From: Ascarosepion bandense
Lineage: Eukaryota; Mollusca; Cephalopoda; Sepiida; Sepiidae
Reading direction: 5' to 3'
Assembly (NCBI GenBank): GCA_037127315.1
Contig: JBBBDQ010000347.1
Coordinates: 3,158,501-3,222,500, forward strand
DNA length: 64,000 nucleotides
Below the pieces are notes generated by a model. That model saw only the letters and a program-made list of their open reading frames with translations. It searched no databases and had not been told where the DNA came from. Made by a program: the position numbers and the translations under genes. Position 1 is the first letter of the stretch; every line of letters starts with the position of its first letter. This document shows positions 53,270-63,600 of this stretch, one piece after another.

Positions 53270-53532
53270 TAGATAGTATTTACAGTATTTACATTATTCG
53301 GACTATTGTCCTCACCTTTATTGCCACTTATACGACGTTTTGGCCGTTGTACGCACCGGCCTTCCTCAGGTGCTAGGAATTTCGAACCGAACCCTTTATT
53401 AAAATTATTATTATTGTAATAAGGGTTCGGTTCGAAATTCCTAGCATCTGAAGAAAGCGGGAGCGTACAACGGCTGAAACGTCGTATAAGTGGCAATAAA
53501 GATGAGGACAATAGTCCGAATAATGTAACTTC
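53270..53532. repeat. fold-back element with hammerhead-like cores in both arms
   Basis: Arms 53275-53395 and 53420-53530 are nearly perfect reverse complements (about 110 bp) around an AT loop. The right arm reads TTCGAAATTCCTAGCATCTG, AAGAAAGCGGGAGCGTACAA, CGGCTGAAACGTCGTATAAG, CAATAAAGATGAGGACAATA. Confidence 0.85.
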
Positions 53533-53639
53533 TTTCTATCCTAGCTCCTACGCCTCTTCTGATATTCACCAATGATCTTCCTAAAGTCTTTAATTCCCAT
53601 ATTAGCATTTTTGCAGATGACACCACCCCGTCTCTGTAA

Positions 53640-54167
53640 ATAGTCTCTGTAAAAGATAAAACTAGATGACGCTAGTTTCATATATATCAACGCACAGCGT
53701 CTTCTTGGACTGAGATGGAATGACTACATTGAAACTATAGCTGCATTTGCTGTTAGGAAGGTTGGTTCACTGTGTTGGACCAGGAAGTTTTCCCGTCAGA
53801 ATCAATTTTCCACATTTATAAATCTACCAAACTTCCGTGCATTGCATACTGTCTTATCTGTTAGGGTGTTCTTGCTAATCACCTTGAGGTTCTAGACAAA
53901 ATCTAAAGCTGGAACTGAAATATAACTGATCCCAACTTGGCAGCTCGCTTTCAGTCACTCTCTCATCGACGTGATGTGGCTTCTCTCAGTCTTTTCCACA
54001 AGTATTTTCATGGCAACAGCTCCGACGAATTTTTTTTCCCTGGTGGCCAGACTATATGTATTTAGGCGTGCTGCTAGACTGGCATCAAGGTCCCACCCTT
54101 TTACCGTTGAAATAGTTAAATTTATGCTCCTCTTCTATTCTAATAGCTTCTTTTCTTGCACTTTCCC
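53640..54167 (+). mobile_element. Jockey/CR1-like LINE fragment
   Basis: RLLGL-like start (CGTCTTCTTGGACTGAGATG), KVGSLCW-type, LAARFQSLSHRRDVAS, LFHKYFHGNSSDEF, AARLASRSHPFTVEIVK, FLACTFP. It stops at the CTTTCCCTG boundary where RTE sequence takes over. Confidence 0.75.
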
Positions 54168-54595
54168 TGAAAACAAAGAAGAGAGTACTGGATTTTTATG
54201 TGCTGTCTATTTTACAATATGGCAATATATCTCACCAAAGAAATGAGGAAAACTTGAAACAACTAAATTATGGTTGTACAGAAGGATGCTGAGGTTGACA
54301 TGGACCCAACATATGAACAAAATGAGTTTTGGAGAGGATGCAAACGAAAAGGAAACTATTACTTAACATCATAGAAGTTTAGTTAAAATTGCTGGGACAT
54401 GCAAAGAGGAAAGGGGGTTTGGAGAATTTGATATTCCCGGATTAGATAGAGAGAAAGAGAGACAGGAGAAAGCAGGGTGGGGTATTGAAGGGGTAACAGG
54501 AGAAGGGGTGTTAAGAGATACTATGTATAGAGAGATTGGGAAGATCATGATTGCCTATGTCCTGAAGGGATACAGCACATAGAAGAAGGTTGCTT
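54168..54595 (+). mobile_element. RTE-like LINE fragment fused to Jockey-like end
   Basis: NKEESTGFLCAVYFTIWQYI corresponds to the KKRVLDCYV-LQYG region; then WLYRRMLRLTWTQHMNK, ETKRKLLLNI, GLENLIFPD and the end GCCTATGTCCTGAAGGGATA, CAGCACATAGAAGAAGG. Confidence 0.7.
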
Positions 54596-54859
54596 GATAC
54601 CTGGGATGCCAGCCAATCTTTGTGCTTTAAGAGTATTTTTTTCCATTCCGGAAATAGTTCAAATTCATAAAAGGATAACGAAGTACTAAATCTGAATCAT
54701 GTAAAATGTTAACTTTTCTAATGGATTCTTAGCGATTTTTCTGATTTCCAACATCTGATTTTCATTTAGACACTTAGTCTTTAGATTTGAACGCGGAAGT
54801 TTCAACACTGATCAAGCATGCAGTTACGGCTCAGTTACGGCTCACCACATTTCTACTGA

Positions 54860-56590
54860 GCCCGGTCCTGGGAATGACGATAAACTGCATCCGCCAACAA
54901 GGCCTCTTACTGAGAGGCTGTAAGGAGCATGGAACCACTTTTTAATTGCTGTTGTTCCCAGATCCACCCTGACTCAGAGTTGTAGAACCAATTAGGGTCC
55001 CAGCCTAAACTATCGCCCGGTTCACACTCCACCCACGTCTGTTGTACAGGTGTAGAGGCTCATCCCTTGTTCCCTGTTCAGGATGTGGTTTCCGGCTTTC
55101 TCTTTTCCAATCTTTTCACTTTTCTTTTTTTTTTCTTTTTCATTTTTTTTTCTCAATTGGAGTAGATAGACTAAACTATCGCCCGGTTCACACTCCATCC
55201 ACGTCTATTATACAGGTTTAGAGGCTCATCCCTTGTTCCCCATTCAGGATGTGGTTTCCGGCCTTCTCTTTTCCAATCTTTTCACTCTTACGTAGCCCCC
55301 TGCACATCAGTGGCGTTACCGCCTTGCTCGGGGTGATATGATTAAAAAAAAAAGCTATGGACAAATAGTTTAACCCCAAACTGTGGTCAAAACACTATGA
55401 AAGTATAAAAATAGACTTTTATAGAAAAATATACGTTTCTGAAGAAAAAATTATTACCATAATACATTTGTAAAGGAAAAAAGATTATTGCCATAATAGT
55501 TTTTGAAGGAAAAAAATTACCAGCAATACATTTTTGAATACAAAACTAGAAGACATTTTCAGTTTTCTAAAATAAAATAAAAATTTTCATCAACATTTGA
55601 CTAAATCAAACTTCTAACTACAGCCGAACAATAAAGAAAATATCATAAAACCCCACCTTTTAGGCATTAAATAACCCACAGAGGTTGATGTGCCGTTAAA
55701 CAAAACTCAAATCAAATCTACTGAGCCCAAATACACAGTGCCACGAGACTGGAATCACCAAATTCGTGAACCAAAGTTACTAGTTAGATTAAAGAAAGTT
55801 TTCTGTTGGGTTTGAGTTTGAGTTTTGTTTAACTGAATATCAACACCTCTGTAGGTTATTTAATACCAAAAAGGTGGCGGTTTAAGGTATTTTTTTTAAT
55901 ATTCGGTTATAGTGAGATGTTTGATTTAGATTTTGATGGATTTTCTTTATTTTAGAAAACAAATGTTTTTTAGTTTTGTATTCAAAAATGTATTGCTGGT
56001 AATAATGTTTCCCCTTAAAAATGTATTGTTGATAATATTTTTCCATCAAAAATGTATATATTTTAAGTCTGAGTTTTCTTTAAGGGCATATCAACAACTC
56101 TGTGGGTTACTTAATGCCAAAAAGGTGGAGGTTTAATGTATTACTTTAATGTTCGGTTATAGTGAAAAGGTTGATTTAGTCAAATTTTAATAAAAACTTT
56201 TTGTTTATATTCTTTTTTATTTTAGAAAACTAAAAATGTTTTATAGTTTTGTATTCAAAAATGTTTTGATGAGAATAATTTTTTCCTTTCAAAAATGTGT
56301 TATATTAATAATTTTTTCTTCAAGAATGTATTGTTGGCAATATTTAAAAAAATATATTTTTCTATAAAAGTGTATTTTATACTTTCATAGTGTTTTGACC
56401 CTAGTTTGGGGGTTAACTATTTGCCCATAACTGGAACCGTAACGGGTGCTACCACTCTGGGTCATGGTGGACCTGAGAACAACAGCAATTAAGAGGCGGT
56501 TCTATGTTCTTCACAAACTCCCAATCAGAGGCCTTGCTTCCGGATGCAATTTACCGTCATGCTAGGACCATGAGTTCTGTTGGAAATCCC
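54860..56590. repeat. large inverted duplication with nested insertion
   Basis: The left arm (54880-54990 and 55360-55720) matches the reverse of 56070-56580: ACTGCATCCGCCAACAAGGC, AACCACTTTTTAATTGCTGT and ACAAATAGTTTAACCCCAAA each have a reverse partner on the right. A second, partial right arm lies at 55805-56070. The tail block GAGGTTGATGTGCCGTTAAA links it to composite SINEs. Repeat R (54995-55355) sits inside the left arm. Confidence 0.75.
54995..55355 (+). mobile_element. repeat R copy, two modules plus LINE-like tail
   Basis: The module CCTAAACTATCGCCCGGTTC occurs at about 55002 and again at about 55168, followed by CCCCCTGCACATCAGTGGCG, TTACCGCCTTGCTCGGGGTG, ATATGATTAAAAAAAAAA. A clean poly(A) end marks the insertion boundary. 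Confidence 0.9.
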
Positions 56591-56710
56591 CGAAGGTTAT
56601 TCGGTTCGACATCAATCACCTGTTAAACGCCGGAGGACACAACAGTCGAAACGTTGTTGTAAAACGTGGACAAAAATCTACGTGTAAATAATGTAAATAA
56701 TGATAATTTG
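56590..56710 (+). repeat. Penelope-style repeat end
   Basis: TTCGGTTCGACATCAATCAC, CTGTTAAACGCCGGAGGACA, CAACAGTCGAAACGTTGTTG, TGTAAATAATGTAAATAATG. The CUGANGA core is changed to CTGTTAA. Confidence 0.45.
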
Positions 56711-57249
56711 TCATCCCAGAAATTCAGACAATAATTGTGTCGTTTTCTTTCTTTCTTCCTTTTTTTTTTCTGTTTTTCGTCTTCGTTTTCATTTGTGTCT
56801 GTTTCTCTGTATCGGCTTTCAGTTTATTTTATCCCAAATGGCGTCTGCGTTATCTTTTTTGCAATTTGACCGACTCATTTCCCTGAAATATGGCATTGAA
56901 AAAGGGGGAAGCAAATAACAAACAGAAAACTTCGTTAAAATCCTAAAAAAAAGAAGCGGTTTATTTATTTAAAAAATTATTGATTTTCGATTAAAAATAT
57001 TTTTCTTTCACTTACAATGGCTCTATACTTCTTCCCTCTATTACTCATCGTGTCCCTGTCTCTTGTAGTTTTCGCAGACATTTATCTCAAATAGAGTGAG
57101 TTTTTTTTTTTCTCTCTCTCAGGAACCAAAGTATTTGAATTTACACTCTTATGTCTAGTAATTGGTTTTGGTGCAAATGATAAAACACAAGATTTCAAAT
57201 ATTCATTTATAAAACTATTTTATGGTTTACATTGTATGCCTATGTTCCG
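56711..57249. other. no recognised feature
   Basis: T-rich sequence. The 72-codon frame at 56700-56918 has Phe/Leu-rich content of the T-rich kind and no motif. Confidence 0.45.
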
Positions 57250-57553
57250 TATCAGTCAGTTAAGTGCCATACGTGATACACGCTTGGGCGATCATGTCTC
57301 GAAAGAAACATAACTGACTGGGCAGAAGATTATCCCGCAGTAGGTTGCCATTATTTTCTGCGGTCGACTAGTTGCCAGCCAAGGCTATAGAACCCAATCT
57401 GTTCTGTTATTTAACCCATAATTGTAGGGAAAGGACGGATTAATACCTTTGCCAAGGGTATTTGCGCATAAGTGAATGCAAGGAATTCAAATGGAATTCG
57501 AAACTGTCTCCCCGACTTCTCGTTCTGAGCCGATATCCACTACACCACAACGA
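57250..57553 (-). mobile_element. SINE-A copy, full length
   Basis: From CAGTCAGTTAAGTGCCATAC and CGCTTGGGCGATCATGTCTC to the head GAGCCGATATCCACTACACC. On the minus strand the head gives TGGTGTAGTGG, an exact A-box consensus, and the B-box region is mildly altered. The best A-box in the window. Confidence 0.9.
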
Positions 57554-57594
57554 ATGAGTGCCGGAGAAAAATTACGACTATGCGAGCTCACTTT

Positions 57595-57780
57595 CTAGGC
57601 ATTATGTATGTATGGGAATAATAGAATTTGTGTATATGAATATATATGTATGCATAGGACTAAGGGAAGTATTTCAGGGTATAAGGGATAATATATGTAT
57701 ACGAATAAGAGAATACGTACATATGAGTTTTATGGATTTTATATGTATAGGATTGAGGAATATATATATACATATATACA
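57595..57780. repeat. degenerate TATGTATACGAATAAG-type repeat, left part
   Basis: Irregular units such as TATGTATGGGAATAATAG and TATGTATACGAATAAGAG. The same texture continues at 58317-58425 beyond repeat X. Confidence 0.7.
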
Positions 57781-58316
57781 AGTACTAGCAGTATAGCCCA
57801 GCGTTGCTCGGGTGTAATGAAAGCCTTAAAACTAATCCATGGTCCTGGAGCTCAGACTCAGCCTAAAGAATATCTGTGTGAAATTTGGTGAGAATCGGAT
57901 AAAAATTGTGGATTTGTATAAAGGACACACAGACAAATAAACAGACACACGAGCAAACATCTTGCCTTTTATATATATTACCGATTTTCTGCACTATTGT
58001 ACGAACTGCAACTTTGAAACGTCTGAATATCGTTCCTTATATCTTTGTCTATGAGTGTATCAAATTTGTTTAAAATCGGACCACTCCTTCTATAACCTGA
58101 TTTTTTCGATTATCGATTTTCCATATTTATCGGGGGGTGGTATCTCGACACAAAGCCTAGCTAAGAACACTCATAGATGTTTATAGTACAACTGTGTAAA
58201 TTTTCAAGAAAATCGGTTCAGCCGTTTCGGAGTCTATAGGTAATGGACACACACACACACGCACAGACACACACACACAGACAAAGTTCCATTTATAAAT
58301 AAGTTTAGATAATAGA
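57781..58316 (+). repeat. interspersed repeat family X, full length
   Basis: Ends ACTAGCAGTATAGCCCAGCG and CATTTATAAATAAGTTTAGA. Contains AATCGGATAAAAATTGTGGA and TTCAGCCGTTTCGGAGTCTA with (AC)n after it. It is inserted into the degenerate repeat, whose two halves flank it. Confidence 0.8.
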
Positions 58317-58424
58317 TTATATACGTATAGGGATAGGAATATATATACATGAGTATCAGGGATATATGTGTATGGGAATAGGGGATATGTATTTAGAGAA
58401 TAAGGGATAATATATTTTTTCTTA
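58317..58424. repeat. degenerate TATGTATACGAATAAG-type repeat, right part
   Basis: Continuation of the 57595-57780 units (TACGTATAGGGATAGGAATA and similar). Confidence 0.7.
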
Positions 58425-58760
58425 TATTCGTCTCACCACAAGCAAGGCAGAACTGCCACTGGTGTGCAGGGGGTTACACGATATGATAGTGAAGAGAACA
58501 GAAAACCGGTCACAGTAAGTGTAGGAAATAGATAGGAGAAGGACTGAAACACTGGTGCGAAGAGAGTTGTGTTGGAGTAAAATGTAAAGTGAGAAGACGG
58601 ATGGGAGTCAAGAAAAAAAGAGATGACGGTCGACGTTGGACTTAAATTCTTGGAAATTGTAGCTATCAGGGAAGCAAAAATACAGAATGGAGTTCCATAG
58701 GCGAGAAATGTGAGAAAAGATGTTGTTAGAGGAGAAGGTGTGCTTATACTTGATTGTTTT
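58425..58760 (-). mobile_element. Jockey/CR1-like LINE, 3' end
   Basis: Minus strand: KYKHTFSSNNIFSHISRLWN, SILYFCFPDSYNFQEFKSNV, DRHLF, then the untranslated end with GTAACCCCCTGCACACCAGT, GCAGTTCTGCCTTGCTTG. Confidence 0.75.
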
Positions 58761-58861
58761 CACGTATTCCTGAAAATTCTACAACAAAAGTATATTTTTA
58801 TTCTTCCAAAGTTTTTTTACCCCAGTTATAAATATATTTGTTATATATATATATATTTTTT

Positions 58862-58970
58862 TTAATGACTTAGATTTTCGTCATAATAAAATTAGACCAG
58901 TGCACATTTGTATTTAAAAGTGTCCCATACAATTATATTGTAGAACTTTTGAATATTGGTGGTGTCTTCA
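58862..58970 (+). repeat. short interspersed repeat V
   Basis: Matches 18346-18450: ATAATAAAATTAGACCAGTG, CCCATACAATTATATTGTAG, AACTT. Confidence 0.5.
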
Positions 58971-59066
58971 GTTATTGCAAAACGCCTGAAGACAGAAATT
59001 GCTAGAAACCTAGGTCGCTCGTTTACAAATATATATATATATTCTTCATTATATATTCTTCATTTG

Positions 59067-59067
<1 letters not shown>

Positions 59068-59106
<39 letters not shown>
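59068..59106. repeat. (TA)n microsatellite
   Basis: Abuts the ribozyme end of the hammerhead repeat copy, as in the 46-kb copy. Confidence 0.95.
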
Positions 59107-59111
<5 letters not shown>

Positions 59112-59339
59112 ATCTTTAGACAGATCTGTTATGCTGTATTACAACTCATCAGTACAGTTAGACATCTGATTACTTCTAGCCATTATTGAAACCCGACCGA
59201 ATTGACATCAGTTGGTGATTCTACTATGAGCGATTAGTAAAGGAAGGCGGACTTTAGCGTGTTATATAGAATGTAAACTCACACCAGTAACTTAGAGTGC
59301 TTAAATTCATTTCTGAATGAACGATGCGTGAGTAGCTAC

Positions 59340-59345
<6 letters not shown>
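59107..59345 (-). mobile_element. hammerhead-type tRNA-like repeat, second copy
   Basis: Minus strand follows 46760-46992: GCATCGTTCATTCAG, AACACGCTAAAGTCCGCC, TTCGGTCGGGTTTCAATA (B-box region), GATGTCTAACTG, CTGATGA, then CATAACAGATCTGTC. It shows that the 46-kb unit belongs to a dispersed family. Confidence 0.75.
59109..59163 (-). ncRNA. decayed hammerhead ribozyme
   Basis: CTGATGA, the GTC triplet and the 10-bp palindrome ACAGATCTGT are kept, but GAAA has become ATAA and helix I has a mismatch. The catalytic A/G positions are damaged, so it should not cleave. Confidence 0.7.
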
Positions 59346-59391
<46 letters not shown>

Positions 59392-59428
59392 GTTGTGTTA
59401 GTGTGTGTGTGTGTGTGTGCATATATAG

Positions 59429-59461
<33 letters not shown>
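59339..59461. repeat. (TA)n(GT)n(TA)n compound microsatellite
   Basis: TA, GT with a GGTTGTGTTA interruption, then TA. Confidence 0.95.
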
Positions 59462-59464
<3 letters not shown>

Positions 59465-59755
59465 TAACGATAATACGGGACTACGGCAAACTGGATGTTA
59501 TGGGAATATGTATGTGTGGATAATGCTTTGTGAAGCCGCTTCCGATGCGAACCATTCTCCGTTCACAACAACCTTAACCTTTTCAAATCTAAGGTTAGCA
59601 ATGGCATTCCCTACATATTCTCAAAAGCCGTGTCCCTGACCTCTTACTTTGTAAGCTACTAGCGCGTGTACCTTGGGCTTTGTAGAGGGCGTATATCTAA
59701 ATAAATAAACGGAAAATTGAATGTGTTATTCAGTGTGTCTGAAAGTTCTCTCTCT
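59462..59755. other. no recognised feature
   Basis: Balanced composition for this window, unmatched, no coding motif. Confidence 0.4.
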
Positions 59756-59759
59756 TGTT

Positions 59760-60030
59760 TCACACTTCTTCTTCTTCTATTTCTTCTTCTTCTATTTCTT
59801 CTTCTTCGTCTTCTTCTTCTTCTTCTTCTTCTATTCCTTTAGGTCGTAAGCGATCATGGACTTCCATTTGCCCCTGTCTGTTGTCGCTCTTAATATTTTT
59901 CGTCTTGGTATCTCTCACAAACCCCGCTGTACCATCCATTTGCTCAAACACATGAAATGTTTTTCGTGCTGCTTTCCTCTATCCGTTTTGTGAGTATCAG
60001 ATTCTCCAAACCTGTCTTTCTCATTAAATT
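59760..60030 (-). mobile_element. RTE-like LINE fragment, 3' end
   Basis: The (GAA)n tail is at 59765-59830 (as TTC), then minus-strand SMIAYDLK-like remains, ARKTFHVFEQMDGTAGFVRD region and GLENLILTK. The tail is the usual RTE type. Confidence 0.65.
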
Positions 60031-60049
60031 AAAGGCACATTTTAAATGT

Positions 60050-60345
60050 AATAGGGGAGGAAATCCAGTATTTAAAATGAACTGGGGGATATGCATTATT
60101 TGGCATTTAAAAGGTAGAATATTATTATATAAATAACTCTGAAAAATAACCCAAAAAATTTAGCCAGTCCCGGATCGAAGCCAAAATGTAATCAGTTCGT
60201 GCCAGTCACGAAGCTGATCATACCTGAATTTTTTTAATTCGAATCCTTCTACAGTGTTCAGATACCTTAACCACGGACAGACAGACAGACAGACAGATAG
60301 ACAAACAAACGTGACCGAATAAAAAACCTCCTTAAGGCGGAAGTA
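60050..60345. repeat. unclassified repeat ending in (GACA)n
   Basis: GGATCGAAGCCAAAATG, TTCGTGCCAGTCACGAAGCT, CGAATCCTTCTACAGTG, then GACAGACAGACAGACAGA and GACCGAATAAAAAACCTCC. The GACA end plus AATAAA suggests the 3' end of an interspersed repeat. Single copy here. Confidence 0.4.
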
Positions 60346-60349
60346 ATAA

Positions 60350-60714
60350 TGAACAATATTTAAGTAAAAGTTAGGGAATAAAAAGTTGCAAATAATCAGT
60401 GTAGAACGAAAGAAGAAAAATTATTAATGAGTGAAGAAGAAGCAAAAGTGAGAGACAGGAGATCGGAGATTATAGTAAAATAATGTCGAATAACAAAATG
60501 TCATGATATTTTGAAGACAGTCGCTAGTAAAAGAAAAAGGAACGAAAACGAAAAATATTTTATAAAAGAAAACAAAGCAACTTATAGAAGAAGAAAAAAG
60601 CAAGCAAGAAAGAAAAATAGAAAGACAGAAAGAAATAAGGAGAAAAATATAAAGAAACAAAGAAAAAGTATAAATAAAATAGAAGGTTAACAGTGTTAAA
60701 GAAGGAAAAAGTAA
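60350..60714. other. A-rich sequence
   Basis: AAGAAAAA-rich DNA leading into the minisatellite; no gene. Confidence 0.5.
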
Positions 60715-60764
60715 AAGAAAGAAAGAAAGAAAGAAAGAAACTCATCAATGGAGAGTGAATACGT

Positions 60765-60800
<36 letters not shown>

Positions 60801-60939
60801 AACTCATCAATGGAGTGTGAATAGGTAGAAGAAAGAAAAAAAGAAAGAAAGAAAGAAAGAAACTCATCAATGGAGAGTGAATACGTAGAAGAAAGAAAAA
60901 AAGAAAGAAAGAAACTCATCAATGGAGAGTGAAAACGTA

Positions 60940-60986
<47 letters not shown>

Positions 60987-61065
60987 AAAACTCATCAATG
61001 AAGGGTGAATAGGTAGAAGAAAGAAAGAAAGAAGAAAGAAAGAAACTCATGAATGAAGGTTAAAT

Positions 61066-61104
<39 letters not shown>

Positions 61105-61185
61105 AACTCATGAATGGAGAGTCAATAGGTAGAAGAAAGAAAGAAAAAAGAAAGAAAGAAAGAAAGGAAAAAAATTAAATTTAGA
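60715..61185. repeat. GAAA minisatellite with CTCATCAATGGAGAGTGAAT spacer
   Basis: (GAAA)n blocks alternate about seven times with CTCATCAATGGAGAGTGAAT and ACGTAGAAG-like spacers, period 50-65 bp. The minus frame of FLSFFLSFFLS is a by-product. Confidence 0.95.
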
Positions 61186-62105
61186 AAGAAAGAAAGTTGC
61201 AATAAAAAGAAAAACACTGTAAAATAAACGTTTGGAAAGAAAACTGTGAAATACGAAATCGGAAAGTAGATAGAAAAAAAGTAAAAGTTATAGAAAGAAA
61301 AAAAGTAAAGAAAGTGTCAATGTTGAAAGAAATCAAGAACGAAACAAGTATTGAATGAAAGTAAAGGAAGTAGAAAAATTAAATACTTACGGCGCGTGCG
61401 CATTCCACACTGTTCAGAATCGTCTGTTCAGCCACATTCTTCTAAGTTATGAAAATGCCACCAGGCTTATCAAAGCACCTACTGCTCCACGCCGAAGTTG
61501 GGCATAGCTACTCACTTATGTTTCTCCAGACATCCATACCTAAAAACGTACGTACGCATTGACATATAATAGCTGGGAAGATTGCGTGAGGGGAAGAGGG
61601 CTCTGGTGGCATGACTACAGAGCGTTTGTCAGCCGCCCCGCTTGCCTCTAATGAAGTAAACAAAGTGATACCCGAGAAGAATAAGAGAGTGCGACCTTTC
61701 ATGCTAAGCGCTTAGCTGTCGGCTTAAGCCCGAAATGACGGTTTACAAAAGAGTCCTTTTTGTCTTTTCATAACTGTCGAAATCTGGTGAGATGAAACTC
61801 TGAGACGCTTTACGTTGAAGCTGGAGAACTGACATATCGTTTGCTTTTCCGTTTGTTCTCGACAAATTGTTCTTCTACGTGTATTTCATTGCTGTTATCT
61901 GCTTGCTTATTCAAGGAAGAAAAATAAATCAAAACGGAGTAAGCTAGATGTGAGAGAGAAGGTTTGCGATCGACATCTGCGTTGACAGGTGTATACTGTT
62001 ACTTAGAAAGTGAAACCTAGGCTGAAGACAGACATAAAAAGTTAAGCAATCCAAAAATATAGATAAATTCATTACAGTTGCAGACAAAAGGAGTTGTTTT
62101 GAAAC
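61186..62105. other. unassigned region, part with higher GC
   Basis: 61385-61750 is less AT-rich and includes GGCGCGTGCGCATTCC and CAGCCGCCCCGCTTGCCT. I find no motif in the short frames. Could be a host exon or regulatory segment, but nothing proves it. Confidence 0.35.
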
Positions 62106-62107
62106 TA

Positions 62108-62880
62108 TATGGATATGGATTGCAGACACAGAAAGGAAGCTGCAAGACCTCCAACAGAAGATAACTGAAGATAGTGACAAAAAAAGACTACAAATAAACT
62201 GCAAGAAAACCGAATGCATGGTCATCAGCAAAAAGAGCAGCCCAAAATGCCAAATACAGTTGGAAGATACTAAAATCAAACAGGCACAAAAATTTAAATA
62301 CCTAGGAAGGGTTCCAGCAGAAGATGGAAATTGTGACACAGAGGTCCAAAGGCGAATTAGCATGACAAACGACGCGTTTCCAGGAGTTGACTAGAGAATT
62401 AAAAGACATGAAGATTTCGCTAGAAAGAAAGACAATACTAGATTGCTATGTGATGTCAGTTCTTTAATATGGCAGTGAATGCTGGACAATATCATCAAAG
62501 ATGAAAGAAAAACTGGAAGAAGCTGAAATGTAGTTCGACAGAAGAATGCTGCTGATATCATGCATCGAGCATGTGAGCAATGATGAGGTTTTGGAAAGGA
62601 TGGAAACGAAAAGAAAATTAATACTGAGCATCAAGAAAAGGCAGCTGAAGTTCCTGGGACATGTGATGAGGAAGGAGGGCTTGGAAAATGTCAGATAGAG
62701 GGAAAAAGAGATAGAGGAAAGCAGCGGATAACATATTTACAGGGCCTGAGCAGTTGGATGACAGAACCGTGGTTGCGTGGTGTTACAGGAGAAAGTGTTC
62801 TCAGCACCACCAGAAATAGAGAGACGTGGAATACCATGATCGCCTACGTCCTGAAAGGACAAGGCACATAGAAGAAGAAG
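62108..62880 (+). mobile_element. RTE-like LINE, best-kept C-terminal half
   Basis: ADTERKLQDLQQKITEDSDK just after the RT active site, then KKTECMVISKKSSPKCQIQL, KQAQKFKYLGR, EDGNCDTEVQRRISMTNDAF, the ECWTISSKMKEKLEEAEM block, LILSIKKRQLKFLGHVMRKE, ITYLQGLSSWMTEPWLRGVT and AYVLKGQGT. Frames shift several times. The tail passes into (GAA)n. Confidence 0.85.
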
Positions 62881-62925
62881 AAGAAGAAGAAGAAGAAGAA
62901 GAAGAAGAAGAAAAAGAAGAAGAAT
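62868..62925. repeat. (GAA)n microsatellite from RTE tail
   Basis: Begins at the RTE stop (CACATAGAAGAAGAAG). Confidence 0.95.
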
Positions 62926-62967
62926 AGTGGATATAGATACTGAAAATCGAATCGAAAAGACGTGTTT

Positions 62968-63092
62968 AAATTCAGACCTCATCTATGTTCGCTTTTATGT
63001 AAATACCCATTGAGAAGGCATGAATCCGTATTTATCTCCCCGACCCGTCAACTATTGGTAAAATAGCAGAGTAGACTAAGATTGTAGTGAGT
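62968..63092 (+). mobile_element. SINE-A-like body fragment
   Basis: GTAAATACCCATTGAGAAGG, CATGAATCCG, CCCCGACCCGTCAACTATTG, GCAGAGTAGACTAAGATTG correspond to the SINE body from the CGCAAATACCC block onward. Head missing. Confidence 0.55.
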
Positions 63093-63103
63093 GAATAAAT
63101 CAC

Positions 63104-63600
63104 GTTCTAAATTTTAAAATTCAAATGCTAAGCACTGACTCATTTATTTTGTTAGAAATAAACGAATTTACTCTAGTTTAAAAAACCTTGCTTAGCACAC
63201 ATGCAAAATGCGAATTCCAAAACAAAACTCGTGAAATTTCACGCCTCGATGCGCAAGGTTTTCAGCCAACTAGGTAACATCTAAAAGCAAAATCTTTAAT
63301 TATCAGAAACAAATTCTTTTTCCGGACCCTTTTCGCGAGCCGACGCTAAGTTTGTTTGTGGAAAGTCCAGAATCACATCAGGGAGTGAATTCCCAAATGA
63401 CCTTTTCGATCCCCACAAACAAAATAAAAGACAGAGTAAGCTCGACCGTCGCCAGAGAGAGTAATTAACACGTCCCTTGAGGAATGAAATTTCGAGAGTT
63501 TTGTGTGTGCTAAGCAAAGTTTGTAATTCGAGTAAATTCGTTTATTTCTAAAAAAAAATTAATGAGTCAGTGCTTAGCATTTCAATTTTTAAAAGTAGGT
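63104..63600. repeat. fold-back element of about 500 bp
   Basis: AAATGCTAAGCACTGACTCA at the left and TGAGTCAGTGCTTAGCATTT at the right are exact partners; AGAAATAAACGAATTTACTC and GAGTAAATTCGTTTATTTCT likewise. Pairing extends inward with CAAAACTCGTGAAATTTCAC against GAAATTTCGAGAGTTTTG. The loop is about 210 bp and less AT-rich. Confidence 0.85.

Noticed and set aside
60560..60922. 120-codon frame with FLSFF repeats
   Set aside because: It is a by-product of the GAAA minisatellite.
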